64,000 nt of DNA from the NCBI GenBank assembly GCA_037576215.1, contig JBANDB010000016.1, forward strand, positions 434,001 through 498,000, written 5' to 3'. The stretch comes from Armillaria gallica (taxonomy: Eukaryota > Basidiomycota > Agaricomycetes > Agaricales > Physalacriaceae). Shown one piece after another: positions 1-12,723 of the stretch. A program made the position numbers and the translations under genes. The notes beneath the pieces are model-generated. The model was not told the DNA's origin and did no database searches. It saw nothing but the letters and a program-made list of their open reading frames with translations. Position 1 is the stretch's first letter, and each line of letters opens with the position of its first letter.

Positions 1-536
1 TGTTGAGCCCCTCGAGTACTACGACGGCCAAGGGAGACAACACGCCTTCCATGGTGATAAGTTGGATCTATGCTACTATGCTGAGGAAGTTTAAGCAGGT
101 ACTTCATATCACTTCATTCCCCACAAAAACCTTGCTGATCTTCATTTTAGATTTGGAATACATTTCTTTGTGCAACTATTTGAATTCACCTCACAGTACG
201 TATCATTTTAATACCTTACCGTTTATTTACGTGCATTCAGACTCCTTCAATTTCGACTTCTGCTCTCGTTGTAAGACACTTCAAAACATTTTAGTTTCGC
301 TAGTTACATACAAACTATTAGCTATGAAATACGCCCTCATCCCTCACCTATCTCCCCCAGTTCCTAGTCTTAGTTACACAATGTTGAGTAGTACATCTTC
401 CGTTATATGTAGTAAAGTTTTTGTTGCATCCCCTTCCATATTTATGCCCTTGTCAATCAAACCATTTTTTGTTGGCTACTTACGGCTAATGGGGAGTGAG
501 CCTTGTAAACTTGGGGAATTTTCTGAGGCACCACAA

Positions 537-3500
537 AGACAAATAACAAGGCCAAGACATTGTCTAAAAAGATGCCGAGAAGTGATTGAGTTAACCAATG
601 AGAAATTCCAGAAGCGAGACAGACAGGACCCCTCTGAAGACGATGAGAATCGGGTTTATACCTTGTCCAATTACCCCTTTGAGGATGATGATACCATCAT
701 TGTGCCTGTGGAAGAAATGGATCAAGTAAGAACAGATATCCTGCAAGAGCAAGTTCATGCATTCACTATGTACAAACATGTAGACCAGAAAATTAAGCTG
801 GTATCTACTACGTTTCCAGAAGAAGCACGTGTTTGTAGGACTATACCCAGAGATCCCTTAATGTCTCTCAAACCATTACCAATACGACCGCCAAACTTTA
901 CTCCAACGACCCAACTTACCAAAGAGAGAATGCAGGAATTAAATGTCAACCAAGATGGATTTCTATAGCCAGAAGAAGAAAAATTATTTAAACATGTGCT
1001 TGTATTAAACGAAGCAACCCTACCTTATGATGAAAAAGACCAGGGAACTTTTAGCCATGAGTATTTTTCAGACTACATTATGCCTGTCATTTCGCATGTA
1101 CCTTGGGAATTCAAGAATATACCCATACCGCCAGGAATATGAGACAAAGTAATACAATTCTTAAGGAGCAAAATTGAAGCTGGAGTATATAAGGCTAGTC
1201 AATCCTCATACCGCAGTCAGTGGTTTTGTATTCTCAAAAAGAATGGTACTTTGCGCTTAATCCATGACCTTCAACCCTTGAACAAGGTGTCAATCCGAGA
1301 TGCAGGACTTATTCCCGAGCCCGATGAATTTATTGAGCCATACGGAGGATGTCAATGTTATACAATGTTTGACATGTTCTGGGGATTTGATGCCCATAAA
1401 GTGGATCCAAAATCTAGAGATTTGACAGCCTTCTACACACCGCTAGGGCTGTTGCGTGTTACTGCACTTCCCATGGGTTATACGAATTCTCCATCAGAAT
1501 TTCAAAACTGTATGGTGTTTATTCTACAGGATGAAATTCCACATGTAGCCAATATATTTATTGATGATCTACCTATCAAAGGCCCACAAACTTGTTACCC
1601 AGACAATGAAGGGAAGCCTATGACCATAGAAGGAAACTCAGGCATTCGAAAATTTATCTGGGAACATGCCAATGACGTGCACAGAGTCATGCACCAAATC
1701 AAATGTGCGGGTGGAACCTTTTCACCTAAAAAGACTCAAATCTGTCGACCGAGTGTGACCATACTGGGTCAACGGTGTTCTGCCATGGGAAGACATCCAG
1801 AAGATAGCAGGGTTGAAAAGATATTGAAATGGCCACCCTTAACAACCGTAACACAAGTACGAGGATTCCTAGGACTATGTGGAACTGTACGCATTTGGAT
1901 CAAGGACTATTCTAAGATTGCTCAACCCTTGGTGGAGTTAACCAAAAAGGATATAGATTTTGAATGGGGAGAAAGACAAATCGAGGCATTTGGCACTCTG
2001 AAATGTAAGGTTACTACAGCTCCCGCCTTGAGAACGATTGACTACAAGTCTGGACTGCCCGCATACCTTTCGGTGGACACCAGTCAGAAAGCAGTCGGAT
2101 TTATTCTGTCACAGGTAGATGAGACAGGAAAGAGATGACCAGCTCGATATGGGTCAATCCCACTCAATGAGAGAGAATCCAGATATTCTCAGCCTAAATT
2201 GGAATTATATGGATTATTCTGAGCCTTGCGAGCTTGGCAAAGATTTATTATTGGTCTAGCCAATCTGAATGTAGAAGTAGACACCAAGTACATCAAGGGT
2301 ATGCTAGAGGCCCCTGATCTACAACCCAATGCTGCAATGAACAGGTGGATTCAGGGAATTTTGTTATTTGACTTCACCCTCATTCATGTGCCTGGAGCCC
2401 GATTCAAAGGCCCAGATGCCCTGTCACGATGAGACCTTGCTTCAGATGAAGAAGAGCCTCCTGATGAATATGATGACTCATGGTTGGATGATATGGCTCT
2501 CCTAGCTTATTTTCCACACCGACAACCTTTATGACAATTTAATTCATATCTTTTACGACAAAATGTAAACCAAGTTTATGCCACTCATGCTGAATGACTT
2601 AACAACCAAGATCAACTTATGTATAAAATCAAGAAATTTCATGAAGATAAGATGATGCCCAGTTTCATTAGCAAGAAGGCAGAACAGAGATTTCTAAAAA
2701 GGGCAAGTCAGTTCTATATAACACCAGACCAAAGAATGTTCCATAGGAATGCTGACAAAATCCCAAGACTTGTAATATTAAATCCTGAAACCAGACAGAG
2801 AGTTCTAGAAGAAGCACATGACAGACTGGGGCACAAAGGCGAACAGGCAGTTTATGATGTGCTCCGACTTCGAGTGTTCTGGCCATATTTACGAACACAT
2901 GTGCATCAACATATTGCTTCCTGCCATGAGTGCCAGCGCCGAAAATTGATTCAAATGATGATGCCTCCAACAATCTCTACACCAGTTACCATCTTTGAGA
3001 AAGTATATATTGATGTCATGGTAATGCAGCCCCCTTCTGGAAAATATAAGTATATTGTCTGTGCCAGAGATGATCTCACCGGAGTTTTAGAAGCAAGTCC
3101 GCTAACAGAAAACAAATCCCGTCAGCTCGCAAAATTCTTTTGGACAAAGATTTATTGTCGATATGGAGCTATTGGCCATGTAGTGACTGATAATGGGCCA
3201 GAAATCAAAGGAGCATTCAAGCATCTGATGAAACAAATGAATATTCCTCATGTCAAGATTTCTGCATACAATAAAACTGGAACTGGAGCAGTTGAACACA
3301 GTCATTTTGTACTGCGAGAAGCCATCGTTAAAGCATGTCCAAAAAAGAGAAATGGAGAAATCAAGAATTGGCACAAATATATTGACATCGCAGTATTTGC
3401 TGATCGGGTAACTACTAGTAGTGTGACTGGTTACAACTCATATTACCTGTTGCATGGTGTTGAGCCCTTGTTACCAATAGACTTGGTAGAAGCTACCTTT

Positions 3501-4133
3501 ATGGTGGAAGGTTTTTAGTCTGGAATCTCGACCAATGACTTACTAGCACTGCGCATTCGACAACTTTCATGCCATCCCAACGACCTAAGTCATGCAGCAG
3601 AAATGCTCAAGAAGGCTAGGGTGCAATCTCGTGATCAATTCATGCAAAGGTACAAACGGTGACTTCAAAAATCAGAATATAAGACCGGTGAATTAGTATT
3701 AGTCCGAAATAGCCAATTGGAAATGACCATAAATCGCTTCAAGACTGACCCCCGATATCTCGGCCCCTATGAGGTAGTGCGAAGAACATATGGAGGCGCC
3801 TATAAATTACAGGAATTAGATGGAACGGAGATGTCTAAAAGTATAGCCGCCTTTCGGCTATTACCTTATGTTACCCGAGGATCATCTGATTTTTATAAAT
3901 GAATTGGGAAAAGAAAGGAAACAGACGACCTGGATACAGATGACCATGTGTCAGAAACGTCAGACGAAGGAGACAATGAATCAGACATATGAAAAAGGAA
4001 CATTCATGATGATTCACAGAAACTCTCATATAAAAGAGTCCCCACTCTGAATGAGGTAAAGAATTTAATTGACCCTTCAGGCCATTCAATGGCTGCATTT
4101 AGCAAGTTGAAAGATGCCGATTTCTTCCGCTGA
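537..4133 (+). pseudogene. Gypsy pol (RT-RNase H-integrase), nonsense-riddled
   Basis: One continuous frame with no indel needed. Reverse transcriptase lies at about 1150-1900, with catalytic FIDDL near 1557-1571 (Phe replaces the usual Tyr of YxDD). RNase H lies at about 2050-2430, with the Asp of SVDTS. Integrase has an HHCC zinc-binding module (HDRLGHKG then CHECQRRK, about 2815-2945) and the D,D,E core (YIDVMV; TDNGPE; AVEHSH) at about 3005-3300. The C-terminal part (RYLGPYEVVRR, about 3750) is typical of Gypsy integrase tails. Stops are TAG at 966 and 3516, and TGA at 1140, 2136, 2220, 2430, 2532, 2595, 3660, 3900 and 3990. At 2136, 2220 and 2430 related elements have Arg, so CGA to TGA is the likely change. 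Confidence 0.9.
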
Positions 4134-4196
4134 GTTTGTTAAAAGTAGGGCAGACTTTCATTCAACCATCTCTTCCCCTTTCCACCGCACACACCA

Positions 4197-5045
4197 TGTC
4201 TCTAAACACTCTCATAAACTACCTCCCTAACCTTGGGCAACCATTTACACATCCTAATTTCACCGAGATCTCATTAAATTCTGCTATGCCCAGTGTCTTG
4301 GGAGACACCGGAGAATACGAGGAGGAAGTTGATTATACGGCCCTGAAAGGCAACGCAGAAATGGTGGTAGAAACCATGCTGGAAAATGTTGAAGTACGCA
4401 ACAATGATTGAGACCAATTGGCGGAATACTGACCACAGAAAAATCCAGCATTTCTTCACTACTGTCTTCAGACACACCACAATCACCCGACTGCAGGGAG
4501 AGGTCCATTTCCATCCCATGCGAAGGGACAGATATGCTATCTCACCCGCCTTGAGCATGGTAGGTGCCGGAAGCCCACTCCCTTCCTGCGAAAGTCCTGG
4601 GACAGCCAGCACGATTGTCGTTGTGCTGGCTAGAGAACGTCTAGGGAAATTAGACCTGCCATTTATCCTGGCGATAAGGAAGGGGCCACCATTGTGCCTC
4701 TATGGCGATATATACTGTGCCACCTGGTACGGCAATGGTTTTATTGTCCGTATTCTTCTCGCTACCAGGGAATATGTCATCTTTAATGCAGAATTTGAAA
4801 ACACCGGGTATCACCATGCGCCTTTCCAGGTGACATTTGTTGCCTGCGCCAAACTCTTTCGCCTACCCCCTTTTTGACGAGTTCAGCAGCTCATGGATCA
4901 GTTTGGACACAAACTGTGGCCACGGCGTAAGCCTAGGTTGGAAATGGTACGTATGGATATTGAGGAGGTGATGCAACGTGATCTTAACCGGTATATCCCA
5001 TACTTTAAAACATTGTTATATGGACAACTTACTACTTTGGCTTAA
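4197..5045 (+). pseudogene. Second reading frame of the Gypsy element, function unknown
   Basis: A second frame follows pol, starting MSLNTLINYLPNLGQ at 4197. It is open to a TGA near 4409, after which protein-like sequence shifts to another frame (open through 4386-4877, one TGA at 4875, ending at TAA 5043-5045). Either a small indel or a lost intron separates the halves. The product is acidic in the N-terminal part and I do not recognise a domain. Its position between pol and the 3' LTR suggests an element-encoded accessory protein. Further TGA codons in the first half fit the CGA-to-TGA pattern of the upstream pol. Confidence 0.45.
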
Positions 5046-5122
5046 AATTTTAGAATTGACATTATGCGAGTTACCAAGATTGCCATTTACATTCCGCCTA
5101 TGACTTAAAATATTTATGATTA

Positions 5123-5641
5123 TGTGACACCCCCCCTCATTTATTTTATGTATCCAATTAAGATGACTTTAGCCTCTCCTATGAGTAACCGAGGACGGTT
5201 ACATTTCTTCGTTCCCGTGGATGTCAGGCCGGAACCCGGGCCGGTAGAAAATCAGAGATCGGACTGAGAAAAGATGCTGAGTAAGCGCTTACTAATCGCT
5301 TAGTAAGTCGTCAGCCATCCATAGCAGGTGAGAATCATGCCCGACCCGATGGATGAGTAAGCAGTGCGCTATGATGCGCCTACTAGCAGGAAATCCTTAC
5401 TAATACCCGTACAGGATGGCCGAAGGCTGAGTAATCCAAGTATCTAAAAATAGGATAGCCAACTTGTATATAAAGGCCAGGAAACGAAATGCAATGTAAC
5501 TTTTAGACCCGAGAAACAGAGTATTGAATTCAGAACGAAAGGTGGATAAGTCTCCACCATCTCAAGCAGCAAGTTCACAATGTCAAGAAGACCTTGTGAA
5601 ATCAGTCAGTTAACAGTCAGAACAACAGTCAGTTGCCAACA
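5123..5641 (+). repeat. 3' LTR of the Gypsy element (right edge approximate)
   Basis: Starts TGTGACACCC at 5123, a common start for fungal Gypsy LTRs. It contains a TATA-like segment (tatataaagg, about 5466) and ends near CCAACA at about 5641. The 5' LTR is outside the window, so neither the right boundary nor the target duplication can be verified. Confidence 0.6.
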
Positions 5642-5659
5642 TCAGCAATTTCGCATCCA

Positions 5660-6909
5660 TATAGAGGGTATAGGTGGTATAGGTGGTATAGGGAATTTTG
5701 CATGTATTCGCAATCTATAGCATCTATAGCACCTATACCACTATACATCTATGAACAGGCTCCATCAAACACATGCAAAGAGGTCATTGTAACACTTCAA
5801 ACACAGGAGAGTGATATAAAATAGCTAGGATTATATAGTTGAAGGTTATCCCAAACGGAATAAAAGACTGGAGCCAAGAGCGCATCGAGCACGCCGTCCC
5901 CAAATGGAGGTGGCCCGTGCACAATCACGTCATGTGGTCACGTGTAAGTTGAACTTTGCGCTGATTTTCGTTTCGCTCATTCTTCTTCTCCCACTTCCAT
6001 CCCCTTCCTACTCTCCCATCCGTACAATATCTGGCACTTCAGCTAGTCATCTTTTATTCTTGCTCTTCCAAGCTATGCGAACTATCCATAGGGTCTTATT
6101 GTGCGGCCTCATCAACATTGGACAATGTCCTCGATATCCCAAATCTGGCGCTACGCAACAGTTCTCAGTTCCCTCCCTCTTTTCTTTGCGGGTTCCCATG
6201 CGCTCGGGTTTTACTCCGTGGTACACTAACTTGGACAGGAAGCTGTGTGGACAATATGGATACTGGACTTGGGGAGCGCCTGAAGGACAATAGGCACAGA
6301 TAGCAGGAGATGTTGGTAGCGTTCGCGAATATGGCGATCATCCCCGGTCTCGCGGTCGGGCTAGATGGGATGGAGTAGTTTTGGCGCGTGCATAGCACCT
6401 CTCACCATAGGATCAATGCTGACTTCGCCCACCGCAGGATCGTTTGCTCATTGCTGCGCCTTCTTTTCCCTTCCCTTCTTTTACTCTGCATCTCTAATGT
6501 GAGTTGTCATTTCGCAATGTGCAACCATGTACTTACACTATGCTAGGTGATATTGTTGAACTAGATACACCAGTAAACCTTCCGTTCTGAGACGTTACGG
6601 TTGTCGGAATATGCGTTTATGTTGGAGGGGGAGTAAATAGCGGGTATGCCTTAGATGTATCTAATTTGTACATAGATGGTTAATATTATAATCATTAAAT
6701 GTCTTCTACTGCATTGGTCTCCACGATTGAATGACGAGAAATTCCTAGTGGAGCTGCCTGCATAGGACTAAGTTTGGTTGGTATGAGTTGGTATAGGATG
6801 ACCGTAGCCCTATGAAAATGGTTATAGAAAACATGCATGTCCCTTATAGCCCTATACCGTGTTATAGGGTATAGAGTGCTATAGCCGCATGGTTCCTATA
6901 CCCTCTATA
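5660..6909. mobile_element. Short element with 15-bp perfect terminal inverted repeats
   Basis: TATAGAGGGTATAGG at 5660-5674 is matched exactly, inverted, at 6895-6909. Inside each end are further GGTATAGG/CTATACC motifs (5675-5745 and 6780-6890), the kind of subterminal repeats seen in hAT-type non-autonomous elements. There is no transposase. No convincing target duplication was found beside the 15-mers, so the outer boundary may differ by some bases. The interior (about 5900-6480) looks like promoter plus a short reading frame rather than transposon sequence, so a captured host fragment is possible. Confidence 0.55.
6125..6229 (+). CDS. Small hydrophobic ORF inside the inverted-repeat element
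   Basis: Thirty-four codons starting MSSISQIWRYATVLSS, with a hydrophobic segment (SSLPLFFAGSHALGF) that could be a signal anchor. The frame continues after TAA (6227-6229) for about 18 codons, so the stop may be a mutation in a longer captured exon. The upstream 200 bp is pyrimidine-rich with a CACGTG motif near 5940, resembling a fungal promoter. Family not recognised; existence as a gene uncertain. Confidence 0.2.
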   Translation: MSSISQIWRYATVLSSLPLFFAGSHALGFYSVVH

Positions 6910-7149
6910 CCGTTTGTGAGATTGCTGATGAACCACCGTACGGTTGGCCCAGTAGCAGTAACAGTAGCAAGAAATCAGAGATCGAAGCGCATGTGCGCTC
7001 TGATTAATTTTCAGTATCTTACACGTTCATTCGTTGGACGTCCTTGGAGTCAAGCAGAGTATAGCATTCATGCTGAATCCCCCGAACTCACCTTGTCGTA
7101 CTAACATTTACAGTACAATATATTCTAGTCACCCCCTAATATCCGTGAC

Positions 7150-8536
7150 AGTATAAGGACAAGCAGATCACGAAATTCAAAGGGCAAGACAGTATAAAGA
7201 CAAAGATAGCGAATCGAAATAGAGGGCTAGCGTGATAGTGGTGCTTGCCGCAGCAGGGAATATCTTTCTTTGTTGTTGACCGTGATGTACAGAGTCAATT
7301 CTAAGCGAAGAGCACATCCATGAGAACAAGGGGTTGGAATATATCACGCAGAAAAATAATTGTTGAAAGAGAGTCGGACCATCCGACCAAATTATGAGGT
7401 CGAGAATTGAGCTAGGAAGAGCGGTCTGTCCGGCCCGACGAAGAATCGCGCTGATGGCGTGGCAACTCTCGGTTTTTACCCTGTCACTCACCCACTTTCT
7501 CCTCCAGCGACTATTTCACCAACACCCCGTCGTGCGCCTATGGTCCAGCCACCACGATAAAACTACGACCGAGATGAAACTGCAAGGGCGAGAGCTAGGA
7601 GCTGCATCCCCTCTGATTCCTTGATGGACTTGCAATCTGAGCTAGGCGGCGGACCCAAGCTGAGTCCGAGCGGAGTAGCTTTACCATCCGTGCGTAGACT
7701 ACTCACTGTCGACTTATCATAATTTTGATTTCGTCAACAGGTGCGCATGGGTCCTGGGCTCAAATCCATGCGTACTTCGCAGTTTCGTGTCTTCTTCCCA
7801 TTCGACCTGTCTACGTTCGTCTCATCACTCTTATCAGACATTGCCGTGAGAAGCCCCAGGCCTGTACCAGAAATCTTCGAAGCTCAACAACGCCCGTATC
7901 CTCTGAACCTTGTTTGGTCCGCGCGCGGCCTTCGGCATCCAGCATCGTTCGACGGATATGGGGATGATTGCGCTTCTTGACGAGACACGGACCTTCAAGC
8001 TTCAGAAGTCGACCGAGATACGCCGTCTATACCGTTAGCTAATTGATGTCGGGCATCAAAGTAGGCAGGAATGGTAGCGGGTATTCAGTGAAGGTGCTGC
8101 AGTACCATTTCATGACGCTTTAGGGATAGATCGATTGCGTCTCGCACTGTTCTTATCTTCGAATTTTTACTAAGAATATCTTGCTTTCTTTGGTTCTCCT
8201 TCGTCAGGCGTACCCTGGTCATGGGCGGCTTTATGCCATCTGGGGTACCGAGTTGGTACCGAGCCCTTCCAACATTGTGGCGATGGCCTCGAGCAAGTAC
8301 AAAGCGACCATACCTCCAGATACAGTGAATCGTCGTTCGTCTTGCAGACGTCTGCAAGTTCCTATTCACTTCGCAAGGGATATTGCTTTTGGTAAATTTC
8401 CGTCATCCTTACGTTCTTTCGTTATCTTATCAGATTTTACAGCACCTTTCCGTAATGCCACAGCACTGCGATTCTGCGAGTTAGCGCGCGCTTCTGCATC
8501 GCCCTCTACAGCACAAGTCTCTTACCACCAACCACC
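7150..8536 (+). promoter_or_regulatory. Conserved upstream block of four-helix-bundle gene A
   Basis: About 1.4 kb that recurs, diverged, upstream of all four forward genes of the family. It includes a landmark at 7431-7462 (GGCCCGACGAAGAATCGCG then CTGATGGCGTGG). A likely 5'-UTR intron (gtaaatttcc to ttatcag, about 8394-8437) precedes the ATG. Short antisense frames recur among copies but share no intact start and stop, so I treat the block as non-coding or relic. Confidence 0.5.
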
Positions 8537-9417
8537 ATGTCCGCCCTCAATGCCTGTCTCAAAGTTGCCCAGATCGCTGAAGCTTCCAGCGTACCGTACC
8601 TCGAGAATGTGGCCAAGGTAGCCGTAGTCATCTTCGAGTTACTCGAGGTTTGTCTAATTGTTCTTGATCATATGGATGCCGTCGCTTACTTTGCGTTCTA
8701 TAGCAAAAAGGAAAGAATAAGGAGGATGCGAAGGAGCTCTGTGAGAACATCGCAAACACGATCGTCGTCATCGATACCCTCGTTCGTATGCAAGGAGAGC
8801 GGGGAGCGCCCTATTTTACGGGAATTTGCGGGGAAATGGAAGGGTAGGTTGCTCTTTTCGTCGGCTATCTTTCCTGAACAACTACAAAACGGTCTGGAAA
8901 CAGGTATCTCCAAGGTGTGGTTCAAGATTTGAAGGATACTAAACGCAAGCACCATGGCATCAAGGGTGTCTTCAGCGTCAATGAATTCCGAGATGCCATT
9001 CATGCGTACAGGAAGCGTGTCGACGATCTGAAGATGGACTTTTTGGTATGGTTCCACTTCCGACTTTTTCGTGCGGTGGCTCACGTTGCTCTGCTGTAGA
9101 TCCATGTAACGGGTGATTGCCTTTTGGGCATTATGCAGACGAACATCCTGTTGAAGGATGTGATGGCCCAGGCTTTGTTGCGTCACTCGGAGGAAGATTT
9201 TGTGATCCGGATTCCAAAGAAAACCGCTGCAATCAGTGCCTTATTTTCTTTTAGACCCAGAGCGTCGATCACATCTCACTCCTGTGACTGGCCGGTACGA
9301 GATACCTGTAAAGCGCTCCTTTGCGAGTCGTGCGGTTTTGCACAGTCTGAGTGGCCCTTGATAGATTTAAAATACACTGTTCATGCAGTAATTATCGTTG
9401 GACAACGGGGTGTCTAA
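8537..9417 (+). CDS. MLKL/HeLo-like four-helix-bundle protein, copy A
   Basis: Four exons (8537-8647, 8704-8843, 8904-9045, 9100-9417), all GT-AG, joining to 236 codons. The start MSALNACLKVAQIAEAS follows ACCACC and is conserved in copies B and D; C has MTALNAC. Residues 1-130 are amphipathic helices: a first helix ending PYLENVAKVAVVIFELLE, a middle region around TIVVIDTLVRMQGE, and a last helix FRDAIHAYRKRVDDLKMDFL. This pattern matches the MLKL-type four-helix N-terminal domains of fungal NLR-like and cell-death proteins, which can act at membranes; that function is inference. No NACHT, kinase or repeat domain follows. The last exon is longer than in B and C: after RIPKKTAAISALFSF it continues with a Cys-containing tail of about 55 residues, losing the hydrophobic end seen in C. 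Confidence 0.7.
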
Positions 9418-10404
9418 GGCCTTGCTTATCAGCTCACTGGGTGAAAGGCCGTGAACGGTGGGCTCGCGTAAACAGCAGTCGGCCCGAAGTCCGGATCTGT
9501 AATTCAGAGGATGTGACCGATATTTTCCCATGACTCCTTTTTTTGTAACCGCGACCATCGACCATCGACCCAGTGTCTGCTTTTTTCCGTCCTGGGACAT
9601 TGTTATATGCGCTTGTATTCGACCCTTTTCTCTTGTTCGCGGCATGAGGATTGGTATTGGAAGAGACGTGAGACGAAGCAAGGACTTGAGAGCGAAGTGA
9701 TGATGGTGGGAAAGGTAAGCCATTTTTTTCCTGCTCCCTTTGAGGGGTCAAATTCATTACAACAGGTTCTTTTAATACTACTCTCGGCGTCTGCGACTCG
9801 TTCGTTCTATTGACGCAATTTTCTCTTGGTAAGTTCCTCCGTGTACTCCCTTTCGTCGCTCATTACGTCCATCAGCACTCTCGATATTTTCAGACGTATC
9901 ATTCAAGGGAGGGAAGGCATGGATGTGGACTCACTTTTGGAGTGACAAATAGTGACTTGCCTGGAGTAGCCGTGGCCTGCATATGATGCTACTTGGTGGC
10001 GAAAAGGTACGTGACATGTCCCGTCATTTTCTTCTATTTCCTGATATATATGTTAGATAGTGTAACGTCCTTTCGTCGAGTTCATAAATGGCTTGCTCGA
10101 AGCACAGTAAAGGGATGCAAGCAGGAACCAACGTCCACCTACCTTATCCGACATCGGAATCGGAGATCTGAACTTTTGAAGTTTCGGCTCAGCTGGGGAT
10201 GCTTACGCGCTGGTGCGTGATATTCCGTTCATTCATACCGTTCTATCCTTACAACTATCGTGGCATTCAGTTCCATGCATAACCTTTCTGTTTCTCACCA
10301 GCGACGGCATATTTTCCCGTTGATGGGACTCAGATTACCCGGAGCGAGCATGCCGCAATAAGGTCATCAATACATACCCACCGTGCATCGTCACTTGGTC
10401 AATA
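9418..10404. other. Intergenic, no supported gene
   Basis: Only short frames without conserved partners. A small ORF at 9607-9813 has no recognisable domain. The right part, from about 10250, begins the segment duplicated at about 22.06 kb. Confidence 0.5.
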
Positions 10405-11200
10405 TTGGCTGCTTTCGTCACTGCCTCCGATGACCTCGCAGCTACGTATCATCCTGACTTCGATACCCTAGGCGCCGACGCTCTCTCATCCTCGCTCGAC
10501 GTCATGCTATTCTGTCTCCTATCATCACTCTTGCGACAGTCTACTACGTTCTTCGCTTCGAGCTCTTTCACTTTCATACTAAGTAGCAGGCCTAATCCAT
10601 CCACGAAGACGATGCCGTCCTCGTGCGGCTATAACTCAATGGTCTTGCCGTCCCTCGGCGCACCTTTCATGACTCTGAAGGTGTACTCTCCCTGCTCGAT
10701 ATCGTCCGCGCATCTGTCACTGAACCTGCACCCATACGAGGATAGGTCCGGGTGTATGCATTAGTTCTTATAGGCGGAGGAAGCTGAATTCGCTTCAAAG
10801 CATACGCAGCATCAAGAGGGGCTTCAGCGGATCTCGGCCTGCGCACTGGTGAAACTCTTCAAGCTTCACCGAAGCGGTGTGACGAGTTTCGGAGGGATAT
10901 GTAATAGGACGCGGAGTGTAGGGGATGCGGTGACTCGGTTGACAGGTCAGCGTGGACGGCGCTTGTATGGAAGATGTTTTGGGAAATGGACGCGAGGCCG
11001 TTGGGACTGGGCGGCGTTCATTATAGAAGAGTGGCCCCAGATGGATGCTTGTTGGACGGAGAAGTGTCCAGGATGTGGGAGGTTGGTGTATGAAAGACTC
11101 GGGAACAGTGTAAAGCCAAGATTAGGGCAACTCGTCACCCCTCTGTTCTCCGCTAATGGTACATTTTCATATCATGCTCACGAGGGGTGTCGAAGGAACA
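10405..11200 (-). pseudogene. Decayed gene of an unidentified family, first copy
   Basis: The minus strand contains protein-like pieces conserved with the copy at 22.25-23.1 kb, for example GEYTFRVMKGAPRDGKT followed by HEDGIVFVDGLGLLLSM and KELEAKNVVD. An in-frame TAG separates DGKTIEL from PHEDG, and other frames are broken. Conservation between copies is stronger on the minus strand for this C-terminal part. The 5' half (10850-11200) also has open frames on the plus strand, with Cys pairs such as CPGCGRL, so orientation there is uncertain. Family not recognised. Confidence 0.4.
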
Positions 11201-11220
11201 TCCGTTGCTTTTCATGACTG

Positions 11221-11720
11221 TAGGTGTGCATTCTGTCTCCAGCTGCTTTTGTCGGTCTTGACGATAATTCAGGGTTTACTTGTGGACACATTTCATTCCT
11301 ACATCTACGAAAGGTAAGCGTCGTTTCCCTTTGATCCCTTTGAATGCACCTCTGATAGACGCCGTTCAGTAGTATCTATTACGTACCCAATGTTATCACC
11401 TATGTTATATCCGTTCAGTGCACTGCCTGAACTGCCTGAACGTGGAGCGAAATCCTAACCCTCCTGCGTCTCCGCCTCGTGAACATCATCTAAACTCATG
11501 TTCCCGACATAAGCCGGATACAAGGAATTGAACCTGATGCAGCGGTTTTATCCTTTTTACCTTATCCGACGTTGCATGAGCGATCACTTTTGTGCAGAGG
11601 ATCTACAAAGTCAGACATCGACATGAATAGGAAGGGAAGAACAAGGACGTGTCCACGACTAACACCGTGATGGACAAGCATATACACCTCAGCTGTTCAT
11701 CGACATCGAGACGGCCTCTC
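11221..11720. other. Intergenic, duplicated near 23.2-23.8 kb
   Basis: No reading frame of interest. Short stretches match the interval after the second copy of the upstream pseudogene (for example tcctatgttatat motifs near 11400 and 23385), so it belongs to the duplicated unit. Confidence 0.5.
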
Positions 11721-12723
11721 CGGCCTGACGGAAAATCGCGCTGATGGCGTGGGGACGTCAGGCTTTTACTTGGTTAACCTCATCGTCGATAATCCGACTA
11801 TCCCCTCTTCAACTGCCCTTGTGATGCTAGCAATACTGTCGAGACGAAACTGCAAGAGCTACAGTGGCCACAAATCCTAATCCACTCCCTCTGCTTTGTC
11901 GATGGAATTGGAATCGGAGGCAGGCGTAAGACCGAGGCTAGACGCAACTCGGAACGGAGTTGCTTTACTGAGTAGCTTTGGCCCGTATTATGGTTGCAAG
12001 CAACCGAAAAGTTCAACACGCTCGTTTCAGTACTAGTACTGGACATTACCATGAGAGAAGCCCGAGGCCCGTACCAGAAATGTACCACCTCCACGATGCC
12101 TGCATCTTCTGAACCTCGTTTGGTCCACGCGTGGCATCTGGTGTCACTCCACAGATATGGGGATGATTGCACTTCTTGACCAGATACGGACCTTGAAAAG
12201 TTGACCTAGATGCACCGCCTGGAATATCGTTAGCCAATTGATATCGGGCATCAAAGGAGGGAGGAAAGGTAGCGGGCATTCGGTCAGGGTGCTGTACATT
12301 TTCATTTTATGACGCTTTAGATGGCATGGATATACCTCCAGTGAGTCTCTCTCTTCGTTTGTATCCTAAATATGTCTTGTTCTTCTTACAATCTCCTTCC
12401 CCAGGCATACACTATCCATGATTGTGGTCGATCAGCAGTATCTCGTGGTATGCTAGGTAAGGAACCCTTTGAGCAGAGTGCCGACAGCCTTAAGTACGGA
12501 CAAAGCAACCTTAATTCACGATATGGTAAATCGGTGTTCGCCTTGTAGACCCTCTGCGAATTCCTATGAACTTGTCGCTTCTGATAAGTTCCCATCCCGA
12601 ATGATTACGTTCTTTGATTATCTTATCAGATCTTACAGCACGATTCATTGACGCTACAGCACTGCGAGTTTGACGCCGGCTTCTGCATCACGCTCTACAG
12701 CACAAATCTTACCGCCCACCACC
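11721..12723 (+). promoter_or_regulatory. Conserved upstream block of four-helix-bundle gene B
   Basis: Starts with the family landmark (GGCCTGACGGAAAATCGCG then CTGATGGCGTGG, 11721-11752) and contains degenerate matches to the rest of the block upstream of genes A, C and D, including a probable 5'-UTR intron ending ttatcag near 12629. Confidence 0.5.

Larger units (their letters stand above)
1..5641 (+). mobile_element. Ty3/Gypsy LTR retrotransposon, degenerate, 5' end outside window
   Basis: The copy enters from the left edge and contains pol, a second reading frame and a 3' LTR. Domain order reverse transcriptase, RNase H, integrase identifies Ty3/Gypsy (Metaviridae). No 5' LTR, gag zinc knuckle or protease motif is visible, so that part lies upstream or has decayed. 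Bases 1-536 have no recognisable domain; a GT-like donor near 95 suggests remnants of spliced upstream sequence. The element is dead: pol carries eleven in-frame stops, nine of them TGA. Confidence 0.9.

Noticed and set aside
4274..4612. Minus-strand frames over the Gypsy second ORF
   Set aside because: Shadows of the plus-strand frame; no start context, intron or domain.
8085..8369. Antisense ORF in the upstream block of gene A, with partners near 28.5 kb
   Set aside because: Recurs because the DNA is duplicated; frames are broken in other copies and show no domain.
10849..11217. Plus-strand ORF with CPGCGRL Cys pairs
   Set aside because: Not conserved in frame with the 22.8-kb copy, and the neighbouring conserved pieces read on the minus strand; kept only as uncertainty in the pseudogene entry.
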